This document shows, piece after piece, positions 47,617 to 58,677 of a stretch of 64,000 nucleotides of DNA (the stretch's first letter is position 1; every line of letters begins with the position of its first letter). The translations under genes and the position numbers were made by a program. The notes under the pieces were generated by a model. It did not search any database. It had not been told where the DNA came from and saw only the letters and a list, made by a program, of their open reading frames with translations. Source of the stretch: Alnus glutinosa (Eukaryota > Streptophyta > Magnoliopsida > Fagales > Betulaceae); NCBI RefSeq assembly GCF_958979055.1, contig NC_084890.1:30611116-30675115 (forward strand), in the 5' to 3' direction.

Positions 47617-48495
47617 TCAAAGTGTTTTTTTAGCATCCTGATCAGCACCCACATAGAGCTTCACAGCCTCCCTCATATCCTCAACCCCATCGCAACCCTC
47701 CAAGAACTCCATCAACCTCCCCAACTCTCTGTCCCCGAGATCCCCCGTAAAGGGTACGATAGGAATCGCGTTCTCCGGCTGCAACCCGTAGGCATTCGGG
47801 TTGTCGTCCACGATCAACACGCGCCTCAGGTCCCTCCCCAGCCCGGACAAGTCCTTCACGTACTTCCCATCTATCTCCTTGCACGCGTCCCGGTACAGCG
47901 CGTGGGCCACCACGCCTTTCCGGTCGAGCCTGTCCAACACCAGCGACGCGTACTCTCTTCGCCCTGCCGTGAACACCACGACCTCGAATCGCTCACCCAG
48001 CGCGGCCAGTAGATCGTCGACACCTGGCCGCTTCTGCACGTAAAAGTTCATGATCTCGCCGTCGATCCTCGGCCTCACCAGGAAGTCGAACCGGTCCGGC
48101 GGTGGGTCCATTTTGGAGTGGACCAGGGTCTCGTCTAAGTCCAAAACCACCGTTCTCTTCGGCGCGATCAGCGGCGGGAGACGCGCTGGTTCTATGTTGT
48201 CGAACACGAGGGCTTTCCGTACACTGGTTTCGGATTCGGGTTGTTCGAGTTCGGGGATTTTGTGGAGGATCTTGTAGCCCTTGTTGTGGCGGTTCGGGCT
48301 GGGGGTGGCGATTCGGGCCAACTTGGAGAAGAGCTTGACGAGGCGGCGATGGCACGCGAAGAGCGACTTGTTGATGGAGGCGATCACGTTCTTCGCCGGA
48401 GATTTCCGCCTGTGGCGCCGCCGATGCTGGTGGTTGCTTTTCCGGCAGTCTTTGATGGACTTCGTTGGGGTCCTCTTGGAGATCTTCGACACCAT
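47617..48495 (-). CDS. HAD-type CTD small phosphatase-like protein (NIF/FCP1 domain)
   Basis: Intronless 292-aa frame. The FCP1/NIF domain spans about 113-285. Motif I is VVLDLDETLVHS (116-127) with the catalytic DxD (Asp119, Asp121). Motif II is VVVFTAGRREYASLVLDRLD. The later motifs include KYVKDLSGLGRDLRRVLIVD, then DNP with the Mg-binding Asp pair. The ~110-residue N-terminus is basic (NHQHRRRHRRKSP), suggesting nuclear location. Family members dephosphorylate phosphoserine, for example in the RNA polymerase II CTD; the plant branch to which this belongs is poorly characterised. All catalytic residues are present. The region is strongly GC-rich, typical of a single-exon plant gene. Confidence 0.9.
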   Translation of the reverse strand: MVSKISKRTPTKSIKDCRKSNHQHRRRHRRKSPAKNVIASINKSLFACHRRLVKLFSKLARIATPSPNRHNKGYKILHKIPELEQPESETSVRKALVFDNIEPARLPPLIAPKRTVVLDLDETLVHSKMDPPPDRFDFLVRPRIDGEIMNFYVQKRPGVDDLLAALGERFEVVVFTAGRREYASLVLDRLDRKGVVAHALYRDACKEIDGKYVKDLSGLGRDLRRVLIVDDNPNAYGLQPENAIPIVPFTGDLGDRELGRLMEFLEGCDGVEDMREAVKLYVGADQDAKKTL

Positions 48496-48499
48496 TTTC

Positions 48500-48880
48500 T
48501 GGGTTTTTCAGAGAGAGAGAGCAGAGAGATAGAGATAGAGTGAGAGAGGGTTGGTGCCTTGGTGACGCTGCTTTGGACAGAGAAATGGTGGGTCGGAGAA
48601 GATTTTAAATTTGGGTTCGGAGCAACGGTCATCAGTATTGGTTCGGAACCGAGGCTAGAGAGGTTGGGTACTTGGGTTGATAACTTGATATGTATGGCAG
48701 TATGGGGTTGAGATTTTTTCGTTTTTGGTTAAATTTTGTTTACGTGGACTTTTTTCATGTTAAAATTAGAGGATGAGATTAAAAATTTGAAGGGTGGGAG
48801 ATTGTTTCCTGTTTAGAAGGAAGAGATAGAGTTGTTTTTGCTTGAGTATTTTCAACTGTTTTTAAGACGATTAAATTTAG
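48500..48880. promoter_or_regulatory. Upstream region of phosphatase-like gene
   Basis: Leader and promoter of the minus-strand gene. A GA/TC-rich leader (48505-48550) precedes the ATG; no convincing TATA box was seen. Confidence 0.4.
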
Positions 48881-48884
48881 AAAA

Positions 48885-49050
48885 GTGGTATACACTATAT
48901 TTTTATTTTATAATGTTGATGTGACAGTCTCAATTAACTTATATATAAATTGTTCAGAAATTTGAAATTTGATTTAATGGTTATTTGAGACTGTCACATC
49001 AACATTTTAAAATAATTGTGAGATGAAAATATAATTTCTAACATTATTCT
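48885..49050. mobile_element. MITE with inverted arms
   Basis: Left attttataatgttgatgtga and cagtctcaatta pair with right gagactgtcacatcaacatt and ttaaaataat. About 165 bp, non-coding. Confidence 0.7.
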
Positions 49051-49282
49051 TAAATTTACAATAAATTATTTATAAATTTGAAATATGGAGAAAGTTGTCC
49101 AAAAGAATAATGTTACTGTTCACACCTATTTTACATAAGTTGATTTAACATATTTTAAATGGCATTTTATGTTAATCATTTTCTTTTTTGAAGTTTCAAT
49201 TTACATTTAATTATTTAGAAAGTTTAATTTTAGAATTTTTAGAAGTTTAAATTTAGTTATACCTAAAGGATAGTATTGTTAG

Positions 49283-49411
49283 TAAGTGTAGGGGTGTAAA
49301 CGAGTTGAGAATAGCAGTACGTCCGCATCCGCTATTCGCACCTAACCGCGATCCGTACATACAGATTCGAATAATAGTGTTAGGGTATGTGAATGAGGTT
49401 ATTCCGCATTC

Positions 49412-49501
<90 letters not shown>

Positions 49502-49990
49502 TCACTAAAATGACGTCATTTTGAATTTGATTAGTTTAAGACTTTTAGGTTACGTTAGGTTTTTTTTATTATCATCTCTAAGCTATACCTCACTACATAT
49601 ACTTTTTTTTTTATTATTATTTTTTCTTTTCTCGAGCTAATTTAAACCCCGATTACTCTATGAGACAAAGACATTCTATAGTCGATAATTGTGAATTATA
49701 TGGAACAAGTGAAATCTTAATTTATTTAAGCTTGCATATAGTAATAACCGCATTACTCAATCTTCTATTATAAATTTAGATATTAATCGAAAATGCCAAT
49801 TACCTCGTATGCAAATAACGGATAATAATTGCAATAAACGCGTGGGTGCGGATAATAATTGAATGATGCATATGCGGGTGCAGATAATAACCGAATGATG
49901 TAGATGTGGATGCGAATACCTAAAAGTGATAACCACATTATGCAGATGCTGATATTGCTAATAACTTCATTTGAATTTTTACCCCTACTT
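49283..49990. mobile_element. hAT-like non-autonomous element containing a (TA)n run
   Basis: Begins gtaggggtgtaaacgagttg and ends ttcatttgaatttttacccctac, giving short terminal inverted repeats (gtaggggt.aaa). The interior contains repeated gcggataataattg and gtgcagataataaccgaatg motifs and a long TA microsatellite. No transposase; no clear 8-bp target duplication. Confidence 0.5.
49415..49497. repeat. (TA)n microsatellite, about 83 bp
   Basis: Uninterrupted TA dinucleotides inside the hAT-like element; the longest microsatellite in the window. Confidence 0.97.
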
Positions 49991-50089
49991 TTTTTATTTT
50001 ATTTTATTTTATTTTATTTTATTTTTTATTTTTTTTTAAGGTAGGTCCCCTACTTTTTTGGTATAAGTAACCTCACGATGGCCTAGTCT

Positions 50090-51240
50090 GAAACATCATT
50101 TATCCTTTAAATTAGAAACGTATCTTATCCCATGGATCTTATTACAGTTACTATTTTTGGAGTATAGTGCATTTCACTAAATTGGGATGGATCCTTTACA
50201 ATGCGGGTGATAAGTAGGATAAAACCGGGCTAAGAACCCATTTCGGGCTTTAGTAAAGAAGTTGCTTGGGCCGGTTGGCCTAATTTCCAACATGTGGGAT
50301 CCTAAGTATACTTTAGCAGGTCTGTGAAAATTGATTTGCATTGACTTATTGGTCTGATGGTGGACTTGTTAGCTCCCTAGATTTCTTGTTTTTTTGTTTA
50401 ATGGAGCCAGAATTACAGGGGCACATTGTTCGCCTGTGCACCCCCTCCCATCTTATAATTTAACCAATTCATTTTCCAAAGTATTTGGCTCTTTATCTTT
50501 ACTGCCTATTTACGCAAAGCTGCCTTGAAACAAGCACACGCAAACATCCAAAAATAAAAAGGAGTCCGGCAGGATGTATCTGAAAAATAAGAAGCAACGG
50601 TATAAAAGCAAACGTTAAAATCACTAAAGTGTTAATATTGGATGCCATATGCCACTGCTCTTCCTTTCTTTTCTATGAAGGATGGTAAAGGGGCAGATGG
50701 GTTTTTGTATAAATTTGTTGGTTGTTATTAGGGATCCCATTGTCGTGGTTGGCCTTGGTGTTTGCCGTTTGGAGCGTCGGTGTCGGTGTTGCTGTGTGTA
50801 TACAGTGGCATTAGGCGGCAGTTGCAGTTACGGCCGTATGAGTTAGAGTAGTATTAGGTAATTAAATTTATTATTTTTTTATTAAATCAAAATTTTGAGA
50901 TATCTAAATCCTTATTTTAAAGTTTATTCTAGTTAGCAATTTGTAATTTTTGGATTACATTCTTTTCTCTCAATAAAATTTGTGCCATTTAGCCCGATGT
51001 CAAAATCAAAATTTAGAACACAAAAAAAAAAAAAAAAACAGATTTCAATGCATTGAAAGCAAAAAATTGTCACACAATTTACTTCAAATACATAAATTTG
51101 TGCAAAAAAAATTCTGTCTATTTGCCTAATTAAATATTCCATGCACATAAATAATATCAAACTGATTATGTGTTATTTTTACAGTTGATTTTATTTGTTT
51201 AAAAAGAATAATAATAATAATAATAATAAAAAACAAATGG
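50090..51240 (+). promoter_or_regulatory. Upstream region of intact ankyrin-PGG gene (duplication copy A)
   Basis: This ~1.1 kb is similar to 59958-61250, upstream of the broken paralogue. Shared blocks include agctgccttgaaac, cactaaagtgttaatattgg and gtcgtggttggccttggtgt. A TATAAAAG at 50601-50608 (60378-60385 in the other copy) is conserved, as is the following stretch, so a promoter and perhaps a 5' non-coding exon lie here, well upstream of the ATG at 51840. Confidence 0.6.
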
Positions 51241-51249
51241 AAGAGGGTG

Positions 51250-51820
51250 CTATAAACGTGCCTAATAAAATTGCAAGTAGTGGGATCACGGGCGGCCAAA
51301 TAAAAATTGAGGCCTAAGGCAGAAATTTGAGGTGTGGCCGTTTAAATTTTAGAATTTTAATACAATAAATTTTATATTAAATATTAAAAAATTATTATTC
51401 CAACTTTTTGAGATATAAAATTACTGATCAAATTCTCTATGTTCAAATTTTGTTAATATGAGTAATCTATTTTATCTTGTATGATAAACAATATAATTAT
51501 AATTGGGATTTAATTATTTGTATGCTAAAATTAACGACACGCGATCGGAATTCATAACAACCACAAATTAAAATAACAGTGGCTAATAGCTATAACATAT
51601 AAAATATCAAAGAAATAAAGAATAATAAAACCAAGATCAAAAGATTAAAAGTGATAAAAAAAAAAGAGAAAAAATAAATATAAAAAGGTGCTTTAGTTTG
51701 AATTTTATTTTATTTTTTATAATTTTTTTAAACCATATATCGTTGCATTTCAAATATTGACAATTTGACATTTTCTCATTTTCTTTTCTTGAAGCGTTTT
51801 TTAGGGCAGTAGGCCGTGCC
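51250..51820. other. Divergent segment before ankyrin-PGG exon 1
   Basis: AT-rich, with an ATA/AAT microsatellite just before it (51209-51230). The paralogue lacks most of this segment, so it may be an insertion or a leader intron. Confidence 0.35.
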
Positions 51821-51839
51821 CGCCCTAATTGACAGAGCC

Positions 51840-52840
51840 ATGGTACGGATGATGGTGTGTAAAGATTACATACCAAAGCCGAGATGGTACCAAAGGGGTT
51901 ATTTTGAAGATCAGGAATATGTTTTACATCCTCCTCTTCCTCGTCCTCGTCCTCCTCCTCCTCCAGCCGCTGCTCCTCCACCTCCAGCTGAAAAACCGAG
52001 GCCTGCTCCTCATCCACAACCAGAAGCAGATGATCATGCGGGAGATGCAAGGATGTCACAAGGAGAATTGGGGCAGACAAAAGTGGAGGAGGCAAGCTCA
52101 ACGGGAGATGTTCGAAGGACTGAAACTAATGAGAGTAAGTGCTCTCCCTAGCTTTCTCTCTCGTCATTCGCACTCTTACTCTTATATCATTAACTTTAAA
52201 TATCTTTTTGGAAAATTTTTAGGGGAAAAGAGATTGAAATACCTTCAAATCTATCTTCCCCTCTATCGAGCTGGCCTAGAAGGTGATTGGCAAGCTACTA
52301 AGGCCATACTTGAGAGATATCCAGATGCCGTTCGACTTCCCATATCAGAAGACAAGCAAACTATTCTTCACATTGCAACGTTAGCAAAAAACTATTCTTT
52401 TGTAACAGAAACGCTAAAAAGGATGCGTCCGGATGACTTAGAATTGGAAGACACGGACCATAACACCGCCCTTTACTATGCTGCTTTGTCAGGAAGTGTA
52501 GACATTGCCAAGGAGATGGTGAACATGAACCAAAAACTGCCATTGATCGGCCGTCCTTCGGGAACCGTTAAACTACTACCACTTCATGCGGCATCGATGC
52601 TTCCAAATAAAAAAATGGTGGAGTATCTATTCTCTGCGACTCCTTTTGAACAGTTGACTGCTACTGAACGCATTAATCTCCTTATTTCTACAATTCACGC
52701 TGATTTTTATGGTAATGTATATATTCTCTGCGACTCCTTTAGATCGTTCTTACTTTGACAATGAATTTTAGGCTAGCTGTTAGACAAGCAGGATAGAGTA
52801 CTGATTACTTGCCACTTCTAATATTGCAATATCTTTAATA

Positions 52841-52901
<61 letters not shown>

Positions 52902-53411
52902 AAATATATATCTTTGAACCAACCTTAATTTAATTTCCATGCAAACAGATGTAGCATTGGATATTCTGAAAAAGGATGCAACGTTAGCAACTACCGAGGA
53001 CAGCGAAGGGCGCATAGCATTGGAAGTGTTGGCATACAAAACTTTTGCAGTTGGCAGTAGAAGTCAGATGTCAACATCCTGTTAGTTTAATTTGCCTCCA
53101 ACCCTAACTTATATTAATTATATATTCGGTATTCCAACTACTTAATTGTTTTTATTAATTACGTTCATCAAATCTACACTACTTTTTCTTTCGGCAAAAT
53201 TTCAATCAACTCCAAAATAATTGTTCTCGAGAATTTTTGACTAGGGGATCGAGAAACTTCTCTTGGCCGAAAATTCAAAATACACATAATATATAAAATC
53301 TAGAATATTCTTCCTGAGAAAAATTAAAGAAACTTTTGCAAAAGTTTAAATCATTTAATAAACGAGCTTAAATAAATAAATAATAAAACATTTCATTACC
53401 TTCATGTAAAT

Positions 53412-53456
<45 letters not shown>

Positions 53457-54799
53457 TGGATCTCACAAAGAGTCGTAATATATAAATATATATTTTTAAT
53501 AATTTTTTACCAAATGATCTTTGAATAGATTCTTGTCCTATTCTTAGGGTACAAAGAGGGTTGGAAGAAACCTGTCATGCCGAGGTTAGCCCATGAATTA
53601 ATTGACTGCCTTTGGAAAAGTAATCAAAAATTGGAAGACAAGAATCCTGTCATGCCGACGTCAGCCCATGGATCTTTAATTGAGGACCTTTGGAAAAATA
53701 TTCAAACATTGCCAGACAAAGAGTTCTTAGACTTCGTTGAGAAACATTCCTCTTTACTTTTTGTTGCTGCGGAATTGGGGAATGTTGAATTTTTAACCAT
53801 ACTTTTACGCTCTCATCCCGATCTCATGTGGAAGATTGATTCAGACAACAGAAATTTATTTCACATTTCTGTTTTACATCGACAAGAGAGTGTATTCAAT
53901 CTAATACATGAAATAGGCGCTTTCAAGGATATGATTGCACTCTGTGTTGACAAAAATCAGAACACCATGCTACACTTGGTTGGACACTTGGCTCCTACAA
54001 GCAGGTTAAAAATCGTATCAGGAGCAGTCCTTCAAATGCAACGGGAATTGTTGTGGTTTAAGGTGTGTTCTCATATTATTCCAATTTCTTTAATTTCTTT
54101 GGTTGCACTTTCGCCATACAATTTACATCTTTGTTATTGTAGGAGATCGAAAATATAATGCCGCCTGCATACTTGAATTCGAAGAATTTAGCAGGCAAAA
54201 CACCCCAAGATATATTTACTGAGGAACATAAAAAGTTACAAAGAGAAGGTGAAAAGTGGATGAATAAGACAGCAAACAATTGCATGCTTGTGGCAACATT
54301 AATTGTTACAGTCGTTTTTGCTGCAGCCTTCACTGTACCGGGTGGAAACCATCAAGAATATGGCATTCCTCTCTTGCTGAAAAATAAATGGTTTACGGTA
54401 TTCTTCGTATCAGATGTAATCGCAATGTTATTTGCTTCGACCTCGATATTAATATTTTTTTCATCAATTCTAACATCTCGTTACAAGGAAGAAGATTTCC
54501 TCGAATCTTTACCCAAGAGGTTGGTGTTTGGACTCACTGCACTTTTCATCTCCATAGTAGGCATGATGGTCGCCTTCAGTGCAGCTTGCATTTTGGTCTA
54601 TAAGAGGAAAACGACATGGATTCCGTTTGTTATAATTGCTGTAGCTGTTCTCCCAATTGTTTTGTTTGTTTGGCTAATTAACGATCTTTTGCTTGATATA
54701 TTCAGCTCAACATTCTGGCCTAGATCTCATTTTGGGCCACGTAAACATGGGCTTTTCAAGCAAAAGGTAGCTGTCGACCCCAACAAAATTGATCACTAG
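51840..54799 (+). CDS. Ankyrin-repeat PGG-domain membrane protein
   Basis: Five exons in phase: 51840-52134, 52223-52711, 52949-53080, 53548-54062 and 54143-54799, giving 695 aa. The N-terminus is Pro-rich (RPRPPPPPAAAPPPP, about residues 40-54), unusual for the family. Ankyrin repeats follow (LYRAGLEGDWQATKAILERY, KQTILHIATLAKNYSFVTET, NTALYYAALSGSVDIAKEMV, then SLLFVAAELGNVEFLTILLR and RNLFHISVLHRQESVFNLI). The C-terminal PGG domain starts EKWMNKTANNCMLVATLIVT, with PGG at 543-545 and four hydrophobic membrane segments. The family includes ACD6 and ITN1, plasma-membrane proteins in defence and salt/ABA responses; this one sits in the ITN1-like group by general layout. The exon 3 donor (CATCCT|GTTAGT) is the weakest join. 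Genes of this type form fast-evolving clusters, as here. Confidence 0.88.
52844..52898. repeat. (AT)n microsatellite in intron 2
   Basis: About 55 bp of AT repeats in intron 2 of the ankyrin-PGG gene. Confidence 0.97.
53415..53453. repeat. (AT)n microsatellite in intron 3
   Basis: About 39 bp of AT repeats in intron 3 of the ankyrin-PGG gene. Confidence 0.97.
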
Positions 54800-56395
54800 A
54801 AAAGGGATCGAGGAGGCCCAGCAAGGAATTTAGCAAAAATCAAGACTTTTCAATTGTTGTCCATCAAACCTTCAATTTATTCTTTATGAGAATTATTCTC
54901 GTTTGTGTGAGAAATATTTAATTTCACATTGTATTTTTCTAATTTGTAAACCCACTGAAGTCAAGTACCGTTTAATAAGGAATTCCATTTGTCAAGTAAT
55001 GTACTATACCTCTCATTCCACCTCAATTCCTTTCAAAAATAAGTGACTTTTGTTAAAAAGTTTTAAAAATTAATATAATTATGTATTTATATTTATATTT
55101 TTTGTTTGACAACTTTTTATAATATAAATCATTTAAATTAAGACTATTGGAAGAGTAAGAGAGGAAATAATGTAGGTATAATTATAATGTCAACTCGATC
55201 ACCAAACTATTAATTTAAAATAATACATGAGTGTATGGACCTATGTGTATGCTTTAATATGGTGCAAAGCAGTGAAAGCACCGAAGGCACTTCTCTGTGT
55301 GTGGCATTCATTTCATTATCTAAAATCCAAATTTTTATCTTTAAGCATGTCTTGCATGTTATCTTCAATGCTTTGAGGTGTTATTCGTGTAGTCTTTTTG
55401 CTTGTTACGTTGGATTGATTGCGCTGGATCGGAGAAGCCGATCCATGGACACTACTACGTACAGGAAACTTGGGCTTTACCAACGAATTTGTTGCAAATG
55501 TTGTCGGTGAAGCTCTATCGAGATTAATGCCCATTAGCGACCACAAAAACTGTTGTAGTCAATCATAATGTCATCAAATTGCCATCCAATTGATAATGTC
55601 TTCCAAACGACGATGAAAAAGTGGGTTAATATAGCCTAACTTTTAAACATATGTTATTAGTTGGGTCGGTTGCATGTCTGTAGGTGACATATGATGTCTC
55701 TGATTGATCCAGATGAGCAAGAAGTAAATTGAGTTACAGTTTAAGGCTATTGACTTAACGGTTTTCATAAGACTCAGAGGCCATTGATCATGGTTCTTGG
55801 AGAGGAATTAAACAATTTTAAGCCCAAACCGATGCACATTCTTTCTTTGTTCTTCATCAATCAAACTATGTACAAAAAAACCTTCAGGAACTAGTGTTTT
55901 GGCTTGCTACTGCGGTGGGAGGTGAACTCATCGTATGTTGGAGGTTGTAAATTGAGTTTTGGGTTATAAAAGTTTTGTAATTAAGTGGACTAATTTGTAA
56001 CATAAACCTTTTATAATTTTATTTTTTTGGAGTTGGTTGCCCCGAAATAATTTTACTTTTGAAGAGCTTTTCAAAAAGTTTTTAATTCATCACCAAATCC
56101 GCGTGTTGATTTTCTTTTAGGCTTTGTTGGATTGTTGTTTTTTTTAACCATAGTAATTGGCTTAATCATTTTTTTTTTTTCCTGTAGTTTGAATTAAGTG
56201 AAGATTGAGATAATCTCCTTTGTTAATCTAGGGGTTAAACTGAATTTTCGGTAATTTCTAAATCACCTTGTAGTTGACCCTATTCAAACTTAGTACAAGG
56301 CCGTTTGAGCTTCAGGTCATGATTAATTCTACTTATAAGGCTTACTGATTTTCAACTATCTTTTTTTTCCCATAAAATTTTGGCATCTGTATAAC
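54800..56395. other. 3' flank of ankyrin-PGG gene, no gene seen
   Basis: Presumed 3' UTR to about 55000. A pair of overlapping antisense frames (55235-55510 plus; 55316-55546 minus) are unrecognised. Otherwise AT-rich. Confidence 0.5.
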
Positions 56396-56399
56396 TAAA

Positions 56400-56640
56400 A
56401 ATGTTAGAATATTAATTAATTGATTAAATTAACCATTTTATATTAGCTTAAATTTTCAGAATAATTGGTAATTTAACATGAAAGTAATATTCGAAATTAA
56501 AACATTATTTGTTCTAATTATTAGAACAAATAATGTTTTAATTTCGAATATTACTTCCATAATTAAGTTCAGAGCTTAATTGAATATTTTTCGTATTGAA
56601 CCTCATTTATTGATGAGATGATTTTGCCAACACTTTTCTT
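56400..56640. repeat. Dispersed repeat interrupted by a palindrome
   Basis: Same family as 4385-4550 (ataattggtaatttaacatg; gaatatttttcgtattgaac). Inside it is a perfect 36-bp inverted repeat (56482-56517 with 56521-56556) around a 3-nt centre. The reference copy at 4.4 kb lacks the palindrome. Confidence 0.6.
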
Positions 56641-56869
56641 AAAAAAAAAAAAAAAATTAAAATATAAAATAAAAACTTAAATAAATAATTTTCTATCAAT
56701 TATGTTACATGCACCATAAGTATATAATCGAGTAATGAAACAAACACAATATTTTTATACACAATTATATGATCTATCTTACATGCATGGGTGAGGCCCA
56801 TTATCACATGAATTCTACTCCATGTGAAAGAGGTTACGTAGTTGTAAAAAAATTTTCTTATATAATCAT

Positions 56870-58086
56870 GGATCCGGCTTGCATGCTGTAATTAGAATTA
56901 CAGCATGCATGCTGTACTTTAAACAACGGTCGAGATTTAATCTTCTAAAATCTGAAAAGTTACCTCACTTTTAAAAGCTTTTACCAGTTATGTTTTTTTA
57001 ACCATGGTTCAAAATAACTCTACCCCCTATCTCACCTTCTTCCTCTTCTTCGACGAAAACCAACTTGGAAGAACAACACCCACTTTCAGCAAGCGCAGCT
57101 GTCTCGATTCCGGCTTGGGATTTTTATCCGGATGATTGAATTTCAAGAACAAACAAATAAATAAATTTTGAGAAATCCAAAAATAATCTGAGATCATAAC
57201 ATCACAAAGCCGGTCCTGTGCCTCCTTCTTTGGCTTCCCACCGAGCCAGTTCGAGAGTCAAAAATAAAAACTTCTAACCCGAAAATTTTTGTGCTTCTGC
57301 GCCTTTTTCTTCCTTCTTCCTCAGTTTTTCTTTTTCTTCTTTCTTCCTCCTCAGTAGCCGGCCGCCCAACCTCATCCCTAACGCCATCTTTTGCAGCGGC
57401 CCTTCAGCATCCACGGCAACCCCCCTCTCCGTCCGGCCGCCCTTCCTCAGCAGCAACAGTGACCCACGTGGCCGTTCGTCAATGCAGGCCGCCAGTCCCG
57501 TTGACGGAACGACGCCGGCCACGAAGGAAGCCGGCGCCTACTCTAACTGTGAGACTTGGCTTCCGTTCCTCTCTAACTTCCACTTTCATAAGCTGGTGAA
57601 CCTCTCTCTGTTCGAGAACAAGTTGAACGGTCCTCTGCCTCATAAGCTTGGGTCTCTTGGGGTGAATTCAATTTCATCGACATGTCCGATAACTTCTTGA
57701 CCGATCCAAATACCGCCAGATAGGTGCAAGGTACAGAAGAGGGTTCTTGGGTTTCAATGGCAGCATTCTTGGGGAGAAGACCACTTGGTGCAAGTGGGTG
57801 TTGTTCTTGCAAGTGGGTTTTCGAAGAAAAGCCAAAATTCGAGAAGATTCATCAATGATGGAGCAGAAATTTGGGAATAATAGTGAATTGTCAGGGCAAG
57901 AAGATGAAGAAGAGGAAGAAGGTGAGATAGGGGGTTGAGTTATTTTGAACCATGGTTAAAAAACATAACTGATAAAAGCTTTTAAAAGTGAGGTAACTTT
58001 TTAGATTTTGAAAGATTAAATCTCGACCGTTGTTTAAAGTACAGCATGCATGCTGTAATTCTAATTACAGCATGCAAGCCGGATCC
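56870..58086. mobile_element. Mutator-like element carrying a gene fragment (Pack-MULE)
   Basis: Terminal inverted repeats of about 182 bp (56870-57051 and 57906-58086) differ at about 5 positions plus one indel. Both start GGATCCGGCTTGCATGCTG from the outside. The element is flanked by a perfect 9-bp direct repeat tataatcat (56861-56869 and 58087-58095), the hallmark of the Mutator superfamily. The 855-bp interior encodes no transposase but is GC-rich and contains part of an LRR receptor kinase gene. Each TIR also holds an inner palindrome with 13-bp arms (GCATGCTGTAATT). High TIR identity suggests recent insertion. Confidence 0.92.
57530..57718 (+). pseudogene. Captured LRR receptor-kinase fragment (HAIKU2-like)
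   Basis: The plus strand reads HKLVNLSLFENKLNGPLPHK then LGSLG, and after a one-base frameshift EFNFIDMSDNFLTDPNTAR followed by TAG. The two-part LRR pattern LxxLxLxxNxLxGxLPxxLGS plus FxFIDxSxNxLT closely resembles the LRR region of HAIKU2/IKU2-type receptor-like kinases from memory. Only about two repeats remain, the frame is broken, and it lies entirely inside the MULE, so it is a transposon-captured fragment and not a resident gene. Upstream Ser/Pro-rich frame 57291-57599 overlaps it in another frame and is probably not coding. Confidence 0.7.
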
Positions 58087-58106
58087 TATAATCATGACAT
58101 TAAGAG

Positions 58107-58288
58107 TAATGCTACATATTATTATCCTTATGTCTACCTTTTGTCCTCCCATAATTGATGTGGCTTTTAAAATTATCATTGAATTTATGATAGACCACTA
58201 TTAAAATTTAATCTAATGATAATTTTAAGAGTTGCATCAATTATGAGAAGACAAAAGGTAAACATAAGAATGATATGTAGCATTGCTA
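58107..58288. mobile_element. MITE adjacent to the MULE
   Basis: Arms of ~75 bp: left taatgctacatattatt and cttatgtctaccttttgtcc pair with right aaaaggtaaacataagaatg and atatgtagcattg; inner left aaaattatcattgaatt pairs with right taatgataatttt. It begins 20 bp after the MULE end. Confidence 0.8.
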
Positions 58289-58594
58289 TATGCTTGACGC
58301 TTCCCAAGTCCCAACCATGGAATAGAGTCCGCAACTCCACAAATACACGTGTGCTTCATTTAATGTCCACCAAACGGTGTCCCTGTCCCACATGGATAAA
58401 ATATAATAATATCTTTTCAAAGTTCCAAAAGTACACCCTTCACCTAAAATCTAAATATAGATCGAGCAGCTTCTTCAAAATCAAACACCAAATAAGAATC
58501 TTCCCTTATGCCACCCGGCCACGACCCCCCCATGATTGCATACAGCCATGCACGTCCTCATCATGGTTCCCCACCCACCTTTTCGTTAGCCTTC

Positions 58595-58600
58595 TATAAA
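58595..58600 (+). promoter_or_regulatory. TATA box of small gene at 58678
   Basis: TATAAA followed by CTAAAC, 83 bp upstream of the ATG at 58678, a normal plant promoter spacing. Confidence 0.55.
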
Positions 58601-58677
58601 CTAAACGTTGTCTCTTTCCCAGCCTCATCAAATTAATCCCCAAAAGCTTTTTCATTATTGTACGTTCAAATTTGTCA

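Noticed and set aside
47681..48543. Several long frames antisense or out of frame to the phosphatase-like gene
   Set aside because: GC-rich coding DNA yields overlapping open frames; only the 292-aa frame has FCP1/NIF motifs.
53415..53453. CRISPR-like regular repetition in ankyrin gene introns
   Set aside because: Plain AT microsatellites in a plant nuclear gene; no repeat-spacer structure anywhere in the window.
57291..57599. Ser/Pro-rich 102-codon frame inside the MULE
   Set aside because: Low complexity and overlapping the recognisable LRR frame; no homology.
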